From Micromonospora sp. C95 (GTDB lineage: Bacteria; Actinomycetota; Actinomycetes; Mycobacteriales; Micromonosporaceae): a stretch of DNA of 64,000 nt. The stretch's first letter is position 1. Each line of letters begins with the position of its first letter. A program made the position numbers and the translations under genes. Shown one piece after another: positions 1 through 9,291 of the stretch. The stretch is from contig NZ_JAGPXT010000013.1 in assembly GCF_018070465.1 (NCBI RefSeq), positions 83,151 through 147,150 of the forward strand. The letters are read 5' to 3'. The notes below the pieces were generated by a model that was given only the letters and a program-made list of their open reading frames with translations, was not told where the DNA came from and did no database searches.

Positions 1-955
1 GCGCCGCCAGTTCCGGGACGTCCTCGGCCGGCCGGCTCGATCCGTAGACGCATCCGCGTAGCGTCCGCCCGGACGTAGCCAGCGCCTGGGCGGGTAGCCG
101 CACCAGGTCGGCGGACGCGCCGATGCCCACGATCGTCGTGACGCCGCCGCGTCGTGTCAGGTCCCAGGCCAACCGGATGGTGCGCGCCGAACCCACGCAC
201 TCCACCACGTGGTCGGCGCCCAGTCCGCTGGTGAGCCGCAGCACGTCGCGGGCTCCGGCCGGACCGGCCGGCAGGAAGTGGGTGGCACCCTGGGCCAGCG
301 CGCGTTCGCTCTTGTCCTGGTTCGCATCGACCACGATCACCGGTCCGGCCCCGGCGAGTGCGGCCGCCCGCACGGCGCACAGTCCCACCGCCCCTGCGCC
401 GATGACGACCACACTGTCGCCGGCCGCGACCCCGGCGGTCCGGCGTACGGCACCGAAGCCGGTCAGCGCTGCGCAACCGAGCACTGCGGCTTCAGCCGGA
501 GGTATCCCGGCCGGCAGCGGCACTGTGGCACGGGCCGGTACGACGGTCTCCTCCGCGAAGGCGCCGATGCCCATCCCCGGATACACCGGGGTTCCGTCGC
601 GCAGCGCGGCATGCGGTACCGACGCCGCGGCGGCCGAACGCCGACAGAGATACGGCTGGCGGTACGTGCAGTACCGGCAGGTGCCACAGGCCGGTGCCCA
701 GATGAGCAGGACCGGATCACCGGCGTCGCGGTCGGTGACGTTCGCCCCGACGGCGGTGACGACACCGGCGGCCTCGTGTCCGAGGACCGCTGGCATCAAG
801 TGCGGTACGGTGCCGGCGGACAACGAGAAGTCGGTATGGCAGACACCGGTGGCGGTGAGCCGGATGCGGATCTGTCCCGGCCCGGGCTCGACGAGGTCGA
901 TCTCGGTGAGCCGCGGTGGTTGCCCGACAGTTTCCGTCAGTGCCGCGTAGACCAT
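1..955 (-). CDS. Zinc-dependent alcohol dehydrogenase (MDR family), C-terminus cut by the window edge
   Basis: Reading from an ATG at 955 gives about 318 residues of a medium-chain Zn/NAD(P) alcohol dehydrogenase. Catalytic-zinc residues appear as CHTD (C39, H40) and GHE (H60, E61). The structural-zinc cysteines are in CGTCRYC followed by YLC, and a Rossmann glycine motif (VVIGAGAVG) follows. It should interconvert an alcohol and an aldehyde with a nicotinamide cofactor; the substrate cannot be read from sequence. The start lies 13 bases after the stop of the acyl carrier protein gene, so the two are co-transcribed, and a role in tailoring a carrier-bound or released intermediate is inferred. 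The C-terminus lies outside the window. Confidence 0.88.
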   Translation of the reverse strand, partial: MVYAALTETVGQPPRLTEIDLVEPGPGQIRIRLTATGVCHTDFSLSAGTVPHLMPAVLGHEAAGVVTAVGANVTDRDAGDPVLLIWAPACGTCRYCTYRQPYLCRRSAAAASVPHAALRDGTPVYPGMGIGAFAEETVVPARATVPLPAGIPPAEAAVLGCAALTGFGAVRRTAGVAAGDSVVVIGAGAVGLCAVRAAALAGAGPVIVVDANQDKSERALAQGATHFLPAGPAGARDVLRLTSGLGADHVVECVGSARTIRLAWDLTRRGGVTTIVGIGASADLVRLPAQALATSGRTLRGCVYGSSRPAEDVPELAA

Positions 956-968
956 CCTGTGGTTGCCG

Positions 969-1289
969 TCAGATTCGATCGAGGACTGAGTCGATCGTGC
1001 TCTTCTCCGGCAACGTGGCCTTGCCCTCGTCGACCATCCTGATCGAGTAGGCCACGAGATCGCCGACGCTCCCGACCGGCGGAACCTCGTCCATCGCGTT
1101 GGGATCCAGTGCGAACAGTTCCTCCAGGACCAGTGACAACTCCACCATACGCAGCGAGTCGAAACCGAGGTCGGTGACCAGCTGTTCGTCGAGGCCCACC
1201 TCGGTACGTGGGTCGGGCGCCAGCGCGCCCACCGCTCGGGTGATCGCCTCGGCGACAATGGGCGAGGGGGTCAGTTCCCCTTCACTCAT
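969..1289 (-). CDS. Stand-alone acyl carrier protein
   Basis: A 106-residue protein with a typical phosphopantetheine attachment site, LGFDSL (Ser45), in a four-helix carrier protein pattern. After modification by a phosphopantetheinyl transferase it would hold an acyl or aminoacyl thioester for neighbouring enzymes. The ATG at 1289 is preferred over the in-frame TTG at 1301 because a GGAG ribosome site lies about 7 bases upstream of it. The gene sits between a diiron protein gene and the alcohol dehydrogenase on the same strand, so those enzymes may act on substrates bound here. The C-terminal 25 residues are charged and probably flexible. Confidence 0.88.
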   Translation of the reverse strand: MSEGELTPSPIVAEAITRAVGALAPDPRTEVGLDEQLVTDLGFDSLRMVELSLVLEELFALDPNAMDEVPPVGSVGDLVAYSIRMVDEGKATLPEKSTIDSVLDRI

Positions 1290-1316
1290 CGGGTACTCCA
1301 ATCGCTGTCTAGGGCC

Positions 1317-2261
1317 TCAGCGCATGAGGGATAGTTGCTGGAGGTGACGTCGTACGCGGGGCGTCAGAAGGCTGAGCTTGTCGAGATTGGCAATGATCTT
1401 GGTAAACATCAGGCGGCGGAAGCTCAGCATGACCTCGTCCTGCTGCGTGTACGCGATACCGGCCTCGACGTCCAGGTCCATCCGGTCCCAGATCTCGGTG
1501 AGCTGGAACCGGCGCGCCATCAGCAACGAGGACTCCATCACGAACTCCTCGCGCTCGTGCAGCTCCCGGGACGTCATGTCGTCGTACAGGCCACGCAGCG
1601 CGAGGACACCGAAGGCGACGTGCCGGGATTCGTCTCGGGCCACGAGATCGATGATCTGCTTGATGGTCGGGTCGAATGAGCTGGCCTGACGAAGCCGGAA
1701 GGCGGCCAGGGCAAGGCCCTCCACAATGATCTGGTTGCCGAGATAGATGACGTCCCAGCGGCTGTCACCGATCACGCTGGCGAGCATGTCGCTCAAGGCT
1801 GGATTGACCGGGTAGGAGACGCCGAGTTGCTTCTGGTACCGGGCGAAGGCCTCGACGTGGCGCGCCTCGTCGGCGACCTGACTCGCTGCGTACAGCTTGG
1901 CGTCGACATCCGGCACCGTCTCCACCAGCCGGGCGGTGGCCATCAGCGCGCCCTGCTCACCATGGAGGAACTGGCTCGTCATCCAGGCGTGGTATTCCCA
2001 CCGGAATGCGTCCCGTAGCTCCGGTGGGACCGGTGAATCATCCAGAGTGTGCAGAAGTTCGGCGGTCACTGCGGTCGGCTCGGCCAACGGGGCCCCGTAC
2101 GTTATCTGCCGTCCCCAGTCGATGTCGCGTTGCGCGTCCCATTGCGCCGATTTTGCTTTTTCGTACAGCTCCCGCAGCTTAGCGTCTTTGGACTCGTAGT
2201 CCCAGGTGAACCGGGTAACCACGGACGCGTCGACGTCCATCGCCGCAAGTCCGTCGGCCAT
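1317..2261 (-). CDS. Ferritin-like diiron oxygenase
   Basis: A 314-residue helical protein with two EXXH-type motifs, DEARH (E132, H135) and DESRH (E211, H214). Additional candidate iron ligands are E102 and E181. This is the ligand set of ferritin-like carboxylate-bridged diiron enzymes, the fold of AurF/CmlI N-oxygenases and fatty acyl desaturases. Such enzymes use O2 to hydroxylate, desaturate or N-oxygenate. Lying directly upstream of an ACP gene on the same strand, it may oxidise an ACP-bound substrate; this is inference. The exact subfamily cannot be fixed by eye. Confidence 0.7.
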   Translation of the reverse strand: MADGLAAMDVDASVVTRFTWDYESKDAKLRELYEKAKSAQWDAQRDIDWGRQITYGAPLAEPTAVTAELLHTLDDSPVPPELRDAFRWEYHAWMTSQFLHGEQGALMATARLVETVPDVDAKLYAASQVADEARHVEAFARYQKQLGVSYPVNPALSDMLASVIGDSRWDVIYLGNQIIVEGLALAAFRLRQASSFDPTIKQIIDLVARDESRHVAFGVLALRGLYDDMTSRELHEREEFVMESSLLMARRFQLTEIWDRMDLDVEAGIAYTQQDEVMLSFRRLMFTKIIANLDKLSLLTPRVRRHLQQLSLMR

Positions 2262-2393
2262 GCCGATGTCCTCCGCACCAGTTTGATTAAAACAATTCGT
2301 CGGCCTGAATGCTGCCTGAGGATGCTACCAGCTTCCCGCCCGCATCGTAATGCCCCTCTTTCGGTCACCTCTGGCATTCCGGGCGGTGGATGT

Positions 2394-3323
2394 CTAGCTC
2401 GCCGGGCGACCGGATATCCAGCGGCTCGGCAGGGCGACCTGAACGTCGCCGCCGTTGTGCGTGGCCAGCAGCACCTGGTCGTCGGCCACTCGCACCACGA
2501 GCGGTCCGATCGAGCGGTAAGGCGGCCAGGTCGCGGCGTCGAGCACTCCCCAGCAGGTCATCGCGCCGACCAGCACCGGATCGACCGGCACCCATCGGTC
2601 GTCCACCAGCAATTCGGCCCAGTAATGCAGATTCGCGTAGGGTGGCGCGGCGATTACACCGAATGAACGCCGGGCGACAGCCCCCACCCCCGCCGCCCGC
2701 TGTGCCACCAACTCGCTGACTCCGACGCAGTCCACCAGGCCGCTGTCCTGGATGAACGTCAGGTCACGCTGCAACGACGGCGGCAGGCGCATGAATTCGA
2801 ACTCGTCCAGCGTGCCGAGTCGCGCGGCGAGCTCGTCCGGCACGGCCGGCCACCCGTCCTGAAGCGGCACGTCGACGTCCAGGCGTAGTCCCGCCGCCGG
2901 GGTCGTGACGACCTGTCGCGCCGTGGGTCCCGGCAGTGTCACGTCGAAACGGCACGGTCCGTCGTGCCTCGGTTCCGGGCAGTCAGCCTGGTACCTCAAC
3001 CGGTACCGGATCGGTGCTTCGTGCGCTGCCGTCAGGGCGGCCGGCCAGGACCGCCGCGCCGCGCGGGACATCGGGCCGACGCCCAGATGAATGCAGACGT
3101 TGACCACGTCATGCCGGTCGAAGTGCACCTCGCCATCGACCCGGCGTGACGGCAGCCCGGCGTCGAGGAGCGCGACCAGTAGCGGCTCCGGGATCCGGTA
3201 TCGGCGCTGTGCATCTTGCCGGCCAATCGAGAACCGGCGGGCGGAAGCAGGGATTCGGCGGAGCTTGGCGACCAGGTCAGGCACGGCCTGGAGACTGACA
3301 TCAAACCGCGCCTGCTCCTGCAT
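2394..3323 (-). CDS. Transglutaminase-like (Cys-His-Asp) protein, possible amide synthase
   Basis: The C-terminal half carries a papain/transglutaminase-type triad: Cys199 in GLVDCVG, His233 in ANLHYWAE and Asp248 in WVPVDPV. About 190 residues of unrecognised sequence precede it. Transglutaminase homologues such as AdmF of andrimid biosynthesis form amide bonds between carrier-bound acyl groups, which fits the surrounding free carrier proteins and ligases. The ATG at 3323 is chosen over the one at 3386 because the longer version would begin inside a good promoter for the opposite strand. A TAGCAT box ends 7 bases before it, suggesting a leaderless transcript. Its role as an amide synthase is inferred; a plain protease-like or structural role is possible. 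Confidence 0.65.
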   Translation of the reverse strand: MQEQARFDVSLQAVPDLVAKLRRIPASARRFSIGRQDAQRRYRIPEPLLVALLDAGLPSRRVDGEVHFDRHDVVNVCIHLGVGPMSRAARRSWPAALTAAHEAPIRYRLRYQADCPEPRHDGPCRFDVTLPGPTARQVVTTPAAGLRLDVDVPLQDGWPAVPDELAARLGTLDEFEFMRLPPSLQRDLTFIQDSGLVDCVGVSELVAQRAAGVGAVARRSFGVIAAPPYANLHYWAELLVDDRWVPVDPVLVGAMTCWGVLDAATWPPYRSIGPLVVRVADDQVLLATHNGGDVQVALPSRWISGRPAS

Positions 3324-3385
3324 GCGAGTGATGCTACTTGATGTCGTCGAGAATGGTTTCTGCGTACCGCCCGCCACAATCGTCA

Positions 3386-3414
3386 TTGACCGTACTGGTT
3401 TGCTCCGCTATCTT
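3386..3414 (+). promoter_or_regulatory. Likely sigma-70-type promoter for the ligase/carrier operon
   Basis: TTGACC (3386-3391) is followed after exactly 17 bases by TATCTT (3409-3414), a good HrdB-like promoter. It lies 33 bases upstream of the ATG at 3447 and points into the plus-strand operon. Confidence 0.55.
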
Positions 3415-3446
3415 GTCGATCACCGGTAAGCGGAACGGGGGTCGGT

Positions 3447-4928
3447 ATGGCGAATCGCACGACCGCGCGTGACGTGGTCGACGCAGCGATTGCCGCCCAA
3501 GTTCGCCACTCACCCCACAAGCCGTCGGTTGTGGAGGCTCGCCCGGCCAACGTTCGCAGCCTGACCTGGCTCGAACTCGACGAGGCCAGCCGTGCGGTCG
3601 CCGATCGGATCACCGCCGCCATCGGCGGTCCCGGCGTGCTCGCCGTCGATGTGCTCAACACCCTTGACGGCGTCATCGCACTCGTGGCGGCGTTACGCTC
3701 CGGCGCTGCTGTGCTGCCGATCGACCGGCAACTACCACGGCCGGAGCGCCGGGTGCTGCTCGACGCGGTGGCCGCCCGCTTCGGCACCGTTCACACGCTG
3801 GCGGGACCGACGGCCGGCCCGGTCCTGCACGCCGCCGTGCCGGACGCGTCGGAGTCGCCCGGCGACGTGGACTACCTCCTGGCCGGCGGCGGGACGTCGG
3901 GCCTGGCGAAGGTGACCGCGAGCGTGCTTCCGGCCGACTCCCTGGGGGTCCTCGGCGGCTTCCACCTGCTGCTGCGCCGCACCGGCTGGAGGCCCGGTCA
4001 GCGGCAGCTGATCGTCGGGCCGTTGTATCACGCAGCCCCCTTCACCTGCTTTCTCGGCGGCCTCTGCGACGGCCACACCATAGTGGTCACCGGCGCCTTC
4101 TCCCCGGCGAAGACCCTCGGCGCGATCGAACACACGAGCGTCGACTGGATGCAGGTCACGCCGGCGCATCTGAGAGCGGTGCTGCACGATGCCGATGTGT
4201 CCCGGGGCCGCCTGGCAAGCCTGCGCGGCGTGTTGCACACCGCCGCGCCCTGTGACGTGGCGACCAAGCGCGGCTGGATCTTGCTGCTCGGTCCGGACCG
4301 GATTTTCGAGACCTACGGCGCGACCGAGCAGATCGGGATGACGCTGACCGACGGCACACAGTGGCTGGCCCGCCCGGGGACGGTCGGCAAGGGCTTCATG
4401 ACACAGATACGCATCATGCGGGATGGCCGACCGGTGCCGCCCGGCGAGATCGGCACCGTCTACCTGCGGCGCCCGGGAAATCAGCGCCGGGATCGGCCCG
4501 GGATCAGTCACACGCCGGGCGGCTTCCTCAGCGTCGGTGATGTGGGCTGGACGGACGCCGAGGGATACCTCTTCCTCGTCGGGCGTCAGGACGACATGAT
4601 GACCGTCGGCGGTGTCAACGTGTATCCCGCCGAGATCGAGCTGTGCATCGGGGAACTGCCCGAGGTGGCCGACGTCGCCGTGGTGGCCCGGCAGCACGCA
4701 GGCCTCGGCTCGGTGCCGCATGCGCTGGTGGTGCCCATCACTGGATCGGGGCTCGCTCCCGGCACGGTGCGCAGCCATTGCCGGCGAAGGCTCGCGAAAC
4801 ACAAGGTTCCCAGGACCGTCGAGTTGATCGGCGAGTTACCCCGCCGCGATAACGGTAAGCTGCTGCGGTCTCAGTTGACGGCGGCGCCCGGTCGGACGGC
4901 GGTAGGCAGGCGGGAGGAACGGGCGTGA
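3447..4928 (+). CDS. ANL-superfamily acyl/aryl/amino acid-activating ligase
   Basis: A 493-residue adenylate-forming enzyme. Motifs are in order: GGGTSGLAK (147-155, phosphate loop), YGATEQ (290-295), GDVGW (364-368) and a C-terminal NGKLL with the catalytic Lys471. It should activate a carboxylic acid with ATP and pass it to a carrier protein or CoA. The next gene is a PCP whose start overlaps this stop by 4 bases, so that PCP is the likely acceptor. It heads the plus-strand operon behind a good promoter, with a G-rich ribosome site before the ATG. The substrate is not predictable by eye. Confidence 0.85.
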   Translation: MANRTTARDVVDAAIAAQVRHSPHKPSVVEARPANVRSLTWLELDEASRAVADRITAAIGGPGVLAVDVLNTLDGVIALVAALRSGAAVLPIDRQLPRPERRVLLDAVAARFGTVHTLAGPTAGPVLHAAVPDASESPGDVDYLLAGGGTSGLAKVTASVLPADSLGVLGGFHLLLRRTGWRPGQRQLIVGPLYHAAPFTCFLGGLCDGHTIVVTGAFSPAKTLGAIEHTSVDWMQVTPAHLRAVLHDADVSRGRLASLRGVLHTAAPCDVATKRGWILLLGPDRIFETYGATEQIGMTLTDGTQWLARPGTVGKGFMTQIRIMRDGRPVPPGEIGTVYLRRPGNQRRDRPGISHTPGGFLSVGDVGWTDAEGYLFLVGRQDDMMTVGGVNVYPAEIELCIGELPEVADVAVVARQHAGLGSVPHALVVPITGSGLAPGTVRSHCRRRLAKHKVPRTVELIGELPRRDNGKLLRSQLTAAPGRTAVGRREERA

Positions 4929-5494
4929 CCACCGAGCAGTCCAGTCCGGCGATCGACCCGGATCGGCGCGAGACCCTACGCCGACTCGCTCTGTCGCATG
5001 ACACCGTGGCGGAGGCCGAGCCGTTCTGGATCTCGCGTGACCGCGGCTGGATACCCGCCATCGCGGTCGTGCCGAAATCCTTCGCCAGCGCGGTCGAGAT
5101 CCGCAACTTCCTGCGGGCCAACGACCCAGGCACCGAACCACCGCAGGTCATCGGGCTGCTCGGCGCACTGCCCCGGGACGAAGCCGGCGAGGTTCACCCC
5201 GACATGCTGCCGGAACTGGTCGCCGGTCTCGACCCGAGTCAGCTTTCGGAGTACCTGCCACCGGAGACCGAGGCCGAGGCCGTCGTCTGCGAGCTGATCG
5301 GCACGATCACCGGCGCTGTCTGGGTGAGCCCACTGGACGACTTCATCGATCTCGGCGGCACCTCGATCGACACCGTCCAATTGAGCGCCCGTATCCATGA
5401 GCGCTACGGTGTGACTCTGGCACTCGAGGAAATCTTCGAGGCCTCCACCCCGCGCGCTATCTCCCGGCTGATTGAAGCCGCCCGGAGCAGGTGA
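4925..5494 (+). CDS. Peptidyl carrier protein with a vestigial adenylation C-terminal subdomain
   Basis: This 189-residue protein ends in a carrier domain with the attachment motif DLGGTSID (Ser147). The first 100 or so residues look like the small C-terminal subdomain of an NRPS adenylation domain, including the hinge-like LPRDEAGEV. There the catalytic lysine of the usual GK motif is Glu89, and no large N-terminal adenylation subdomain is present. The N-terminal part therefore cannot be catalytic as it stands and may instead dock the free ligase encoded upstream. It starts with GTG in a 4-base overlap with the upstream ligase and overlaps the next ligase by 4 bases. Confidence 0.8.
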   Translation: MTTEQSSPAIDPDRRETLRRLALSHDTVAEAEPFWISRDRGWIPAIAVVPKSFASAVEIRNFLRANDPGTEPPQVIGLLGALPRDEAGEVHPDMLPELVAGLDPSQLSEYLPPETEAEAVVCELIGTITGAVWVSPLDDFIDLGGTSIDTVQLSARIHERYGVTLALEEIFEASTPRAISRLIEAARSR

Positions 5495-6960
5495 TCACCA
5501 TCTTGCTGGGGCGCGGCGACCGGCGGGACGCTGCCCTGTTCTTCGGCGGTCAGCTCGCGCTGACCCACGGACAGTTGCCGGCAGCGCTCGGCCCATGGCG
5601 ACGGCTCCTGGATCGTCTGCCGGACCGGGGTGTGGTGCTGCTGTCCGCGAAACCCTCGGCCGCCGGTGTTTTGTGCCACCTCGCCGTCATCGAATCCGGC
5701 CATGTGGTGATGCCGGTGCTCCCTCAGGACGTGACGCGGCAAATGCGTGCGTTCGAGCCAGATCTGGTCGTCTTTCCAGCCGGTGCCCGGCAAGATCCAC
5801 CCGTCGGCTATCGGGTTGTGCCGGCACCGGAGCCCGCCACCGCGTGGATGACGGTCGAACCCGCCAGCACGCCGCCGCCGAATCCGGACCTGTCCGTGGT
5901 GCTGCTCACCTCCGGCAGCGTCGGGCCGCCTCGCGGAGTGCGGCTGCCGGCCACCGCAGTGGCAGCCAACGCTGCGAGCATCACCACCGCGTTGGGCCTC
6001 ACCCCCGCTGCCCGTGGTGTCACCTCGCTTGCGCTGCACCATAGCTATGGCCTGTCGGTGCTGCACAGCCACCTCTTCGCCGGGGGGTCGGTCTCGGTGA
6101 CCGCCGAGCCTCCGACAACTCCCCAGTTCTGGCGGGAAGCGATCGGATGCGGGGTCACCGTGTTCGCCGGTGTCCCGCTCACGTACGAGGCGTTGGCCCG
6201 GCGGCTGGAACGCGAGTGGCCACCGGGGCTGCGGGCCGCCACTCAGGCGGGCGGGGCGCTACGGCCGGCGCTCGTGGCCCGGATCGCCGACGTCGCCCGC
6301 CGGCACGACGCCACATTCTTCGTCATGTACGGCCAGACCGAGGCGACCGCCCGGATGGCCGTTCTGGACGCGACCGCCGAACCGGCCGGCATCGGCTCGG
6401 TCGGCCGCGCCATCGCCGGCGGCCGGTTCCAGATCGCACCGAGCGACCACCGAGGCGACGGTGAGGTCGTCTACCACGGGCCCAATGTGATGCACGGGTA
6501 CGCCGCCAACCGCGCCGATCTGGTCCGCAGTGATGAACTGCACGGTCGGCTGCACACCGGTGACCTCGGCCGCCTCGACGGCGATTTGCTCTACATCACT
6601 GGCCGGCGCCGACGGATCACGAAACTGACCGGAGCCCGGATCAGCCTGGACGAGATGGAAAGTGCCATCGGCGGCTGGGTCGTCGAGGCCGAGCGGCGGC
6701 TGCATGTATTCCATCGGGCCGCCAGTCCGGTACCCGCCACGCTGTTGAACGACGTGTGCGCCCGGCTCAGCATTCCGCTCTCGTACGTGTCGGTGTGCCC
6801 GCTGGACACCGTACCGATGACCGCGACCGGCAAGGTCGATTACCCGGCCCTGGTCGAATTGGCGGCGGGCAACCAGTCGACGAGCGCGGCGTCCGGGTCC
6901 GGGGGATGCCCGGCCACACCCGTAGCGAAGCCGACCACCCGGATGGAACGTCGCGGATGA
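5491..6960 (+). CDS. Second ANL-superfamily ligase (adenylation enzyme)
   Basis: A 489-residue free adenylation protein with TSGSVGPPRG (140-149; the usual Lys of this loop is Arg), YGQTEA (280-285), GDLGRLD (357-363) and TATGKVD with catalytic Lys448. It is expected to activate a second acid or amino acid for a carrier protein, either the adjacent PCP or the ACP at 969-1289. The GTG start overlaps the PCP stop by 4 bases, and the stop overlaps the next start (ATGA). The last 30 residues are Ser/Pro/Thr-rich and unlike the family. Confidence 0.82.
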   Translation: MITILLGRGDRRDAALFFGGQLALTHGQLPAALGPWRRLLDRLPDRGVVLLSAKPSAAGVLCHLAVIESGHVVMPVLPQDVTRQMRAFEPDLVVFPAGARQDPPVGYRVVPAPEPATAWMTVEPASTPPPNPDLSVVLLTSGSVGPPRGVRLPATAVAANAASITTALGLTPAARGVTSLALHHSYGLSVLHSHLFAGGSVSVTAEPPTTPQFWREAIGCGVTVFAGVPLTYEALARRLEREWPPGLRAATQAGGALRPALVARIADVARRHDATFFVMYGQTEATARMAVLDATAEPAGIGSVGRAIAGGRFQIAPSDHRGDGEVVYHGPNVMHGYAANRADLVRSDELHGRLHTGDLGRLDGDLLYITGRRRRITKLTGARISLDEMESAIGGWVVEAERRLHVFHRAASPVPATLLNDVCARLSIPLSYVSVCPLDTVPMTATGKVDYPALVELAAGNQSTSAASGSGGCPATPVAKPTTRMERRG

Positions 6961-8231
6961 GCCTCATCGTAGCCACCACGTTGCAGCAGGAGGACTGGAT
7001 CAGGTCGTTGTCGCGAGGCGGCCGGTTGCGAAGCATGCCGTGCGTGGTATCGGTGCCCCGGCTGCTGACCGCCGAGAAGCTGAGCGATGCCCTCGCCGTA
7101 CTGCTGGCTGAGCATCCCGCGTTGCGGACCAGCTTCGGTGACGATCCAGGCCGCGCGTTCGTCCACACCGTGGATCACGCACCGACGGTGGTCTCACTCG
7201 ACCATCGCGGAGATCCGGTGGAGACGATGCGCGAGTTCGCGACCCGGCCGTTCGACCTCGATGCCGCGACGCGCATCCGGGCCGGCCTGCTCCGCGTCGC
7301 CCAGCGGCAGAGCCTGCTCGTTCTCGGCATCGACCACCTCTGCGCCGACCTGGCCTCGCAGCACGTGATCGTGCACCGGCTCGGCGAGCTGCTGCGTCCG
7401 GGCACGACCGTCGCGTCGCAACCACCGGAAAGCCCCGGACCGTACGGCCGGTTCGCCGACCGCCAGCGCCGGGCCCTCGCCGGCCCCTGGGGCAAGTTGG
7501 TGCGAGCCTACTGGCGAGAGCATTTCGAACGGTGGGGCCCCGGTCGGCACCCGACCCCGTTCGCCCGTTCGGTGCCCGGCACCGGTACCAGCACCGCCCG
7601 GGCTCGGATTACGTTGCCCGGCTCGGCCCGGGCAGCCCTCGCCGCCCTCGCCCGGCAGCACCGGACCTCCCGATTCGTCGTGATGGCCGCGGCGATCCTG
7701 TGCGCCCAGGCTCGGCTGTCGGCGGCGCCTTCGGTCGCGGTGAGCACCGACTTCCACGGCCGGACCGCGCCCGGCACCGCCGACGTGGTGGGCCTCTTCT
7801 CGCACGGACTGCGGTTGCCATTGGAGCGGTCGGAGGCGGTCGACCTCAACCTGGCTGTGCCGACCGTCCGAGAACGGCTGAACGCGATGAACCGCGTCGC
7901 AGTACCGCTCGGCACGGCGGCCTCCGACTGGGCCCGCGAGGCGGGTGTCACCCCCGCCGCCGGAGCGGACCTCTACCTGGTGACGCAGCCCCGGCCCGCG
8001 AAGCGACCGGATGACGGGCTCGACCGGCCTGATGTGAACGCCTTCGCCGCGGCCGGCCCCGACCGGCTGTACGTCGAACTCGCCGGCGAGGGTACCGAGC
8101 TGGCGCTCGACGTACGTATGCACACCGGAACCTTCGATCCGCAACGCGTCACCGAGGCGCTGACCGGAACCTTTTCCATGATCACTCGCGCGGCGCTCGC
8201 CGGAACGACGACTGGCGGTATTCGGCAATGA
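6957..8231 (+). CDS. Stand-alone NRPS condensation-type acyltransferase
   Basis: A 424-residue protein of the condensation/PapA acyltransferase fold. The HHxxxDG active-site region reads IDHLCADL. The catalytic second His (H127) and the Asp (D131) are present, while the first His is Asp126 and the final Gly is Leu. It would join a carrier-bound acyl or aminoacyl group to an amine or alcohol. The ATG at 6957 overlaps the preceding stop; upstream in-frame starts lie within the ligase gene and are rejected. A free condensation domain beside free ligases and carriers is typical of the dissociated NRPS seen in nucleoside peptide antibiotics. Confidence 0.8.
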   Translation: MSLIVATTLQQEDWIRSLSRGGRLRSMPCVVSVPRLLTAEKLSDALAVLLAEHPALRTSFGDDPGRAFVHTVDHAPTVVSLDHRGDPVETMREFATRPFDLDAATRIRAGLLRVAQRQSLLVLGIDHLCADLASQHVIVHRLGELLRPGTTVASQPPESPGPYGRFADRQRRALAGPWGKLVRAYWREHFERWGPGRHPTPFARSVPGTGTSTARARITLPGSARAALAALARQHRTSRFVVMAAAILCAQARLSAAPSVAVSTDFHGRTAPGTADVVGLFSHGLRLPLERSEAVDLNLAVPTVRERLNAMNRVAVPLGTAASDWAREAGVTPAAGADLYLVTQPRPAKRPDDGLDRPDVNAFAAAGPDRLYVELAGEGTELALDVRMHTGTFDPQRVTEALTGTFSMITRAALAGTTTGGIRQ

Positions 8232-8328
8232 CCCGTGATATCGACGCCTCCCGCCGGATCCCCGCACCAATCGGGCGGCGACGCTGGGTGGCATGGGCAT
8301 GTTCGTCACTGGTCCTGTCGGTGTCGTG

Positions 8329-9249
8329 ATGGCGGAGCGTGAACGCGGCGGCCGCAACATCCCCGCAGTGGGGCTGGGGACCAGCCCTTTCGGCAAGGAG
8401 TGCGACGAGCGGACGGCGGAGGCGGTGGTCCGCGCTGCGCTCGATTTCGGCATCGCCCACTTCGACACCGCCGACAGCTACGGCCCCGGCCGCAGCGGTC
8501 GGGCCGAGCAGATCCTGGGCCGGGCGCTTCACGGAGTGCGTGACCGGGTCTTCATCACCAGCAAGGTGGGCACGGAGTTCGCGGGCCAGCCGCCGTCCCT
8601 CAGCCCGGATCGGATCCGCGCCGGCATCGAGGCGTCTCTACGCCGGCTGCGCACCGACTACCTGGACGCCTACCTCCTGCACGTGCCTGACCCGGCGACT
8701 GCACTGGATGACGCCGTCGACACGCTGGCGGAACTGGTCGACGCCGGCCTCGTCCGGGCGATCGGCGCCGCGAATCATCACGCGGAGGCGCTGCTGCGTG
8801 CGGCCGGGCGTTCCTCGGCCTTCACGGTGGTGCAGGACGAGTACAGCCTGCTCCGGCGGGACGTGGAGATGGAGACGCTGCCGGCCTGCCGCCGGGCCGA
8901 ACTCGACTTCGTCTGCTATGCGCCGCTGGCCGAAGGACTGCTGACCGGCAAGTACGAGAGGGCAGAGCCGGCGCTCGGGCGGCTGAGCGCCCGGCCAGCC
9001 CGGAAGAATGCGCGGTGGCAGACGCCGCAAACCCGCCGCGCCCTGGCCCGTTTTCTGGACCTCTGCGCCGAAGCGGCGCTGCCGCCGGCCCAGGTGGCGC
9101 TGCGCTGGTTGCTGGACCAGCGCGATGTCACTGCCGTCATTCCCGCCGCCACCACAGTGGACCAGGTTGCGGAGCTGGCATCCGCAGTCACCGTCGAGAT
9201 CGACCGGGGCCTACTCGCAGCCGTTACGGACATCGATCCGATGCGCTAG
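8329..9249 (+). CDS. Aldo/keto reductase
   Basis: About 306 residues of a classic aldo/keto reductase barrel. The catalytic tetrad is visible: Asp46 and Tyr51 in FDTADSYG, Lys79 in TSKVG and His118 in LLHVPD. It reduces an aldehyde or ketone with NADPH. The start is uncertain. The ATG at 8329 is chosen because family members begin close to this point; an ATG at 8293 would add 12 residues. It follows the condensation gene by about 100 bases on the same strand and precedes the ketosynthase pair, so it may reduce a beta-keto product made by that pair, which is inference. Confidence 0.85.
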   Translation: MAERERGGRNIPAVGLGTSPFGKECDERTAEAVVRAALDFGIAHFDTADSYGPGRSGRAEQILGRALHGVRDRVFITSKVGTEFAGQPPSLSPDRIRAGIEASLRRLRTDYLDAYLLHVPDPATALDDAVDTLAELVDAGLVRAIGAANHHAEALLRAAGRSSAFTVVQDEYSLLRRDVEMETLPACRRAELDFVCYAPLAEGLLTGKYERAEPALGRLSARPARKNARWQTPQTRRALARFLDLCAEAALPPAQVALRWLLDQRDVTAVIPAATTVDQVAELASAVTVEIDRGLLAAVTDIDPMR

Positions 9250-9291
9250 ACGTACGCTCGTTCGCAATACCGGAAGGAGGGCTGTCGGGCT

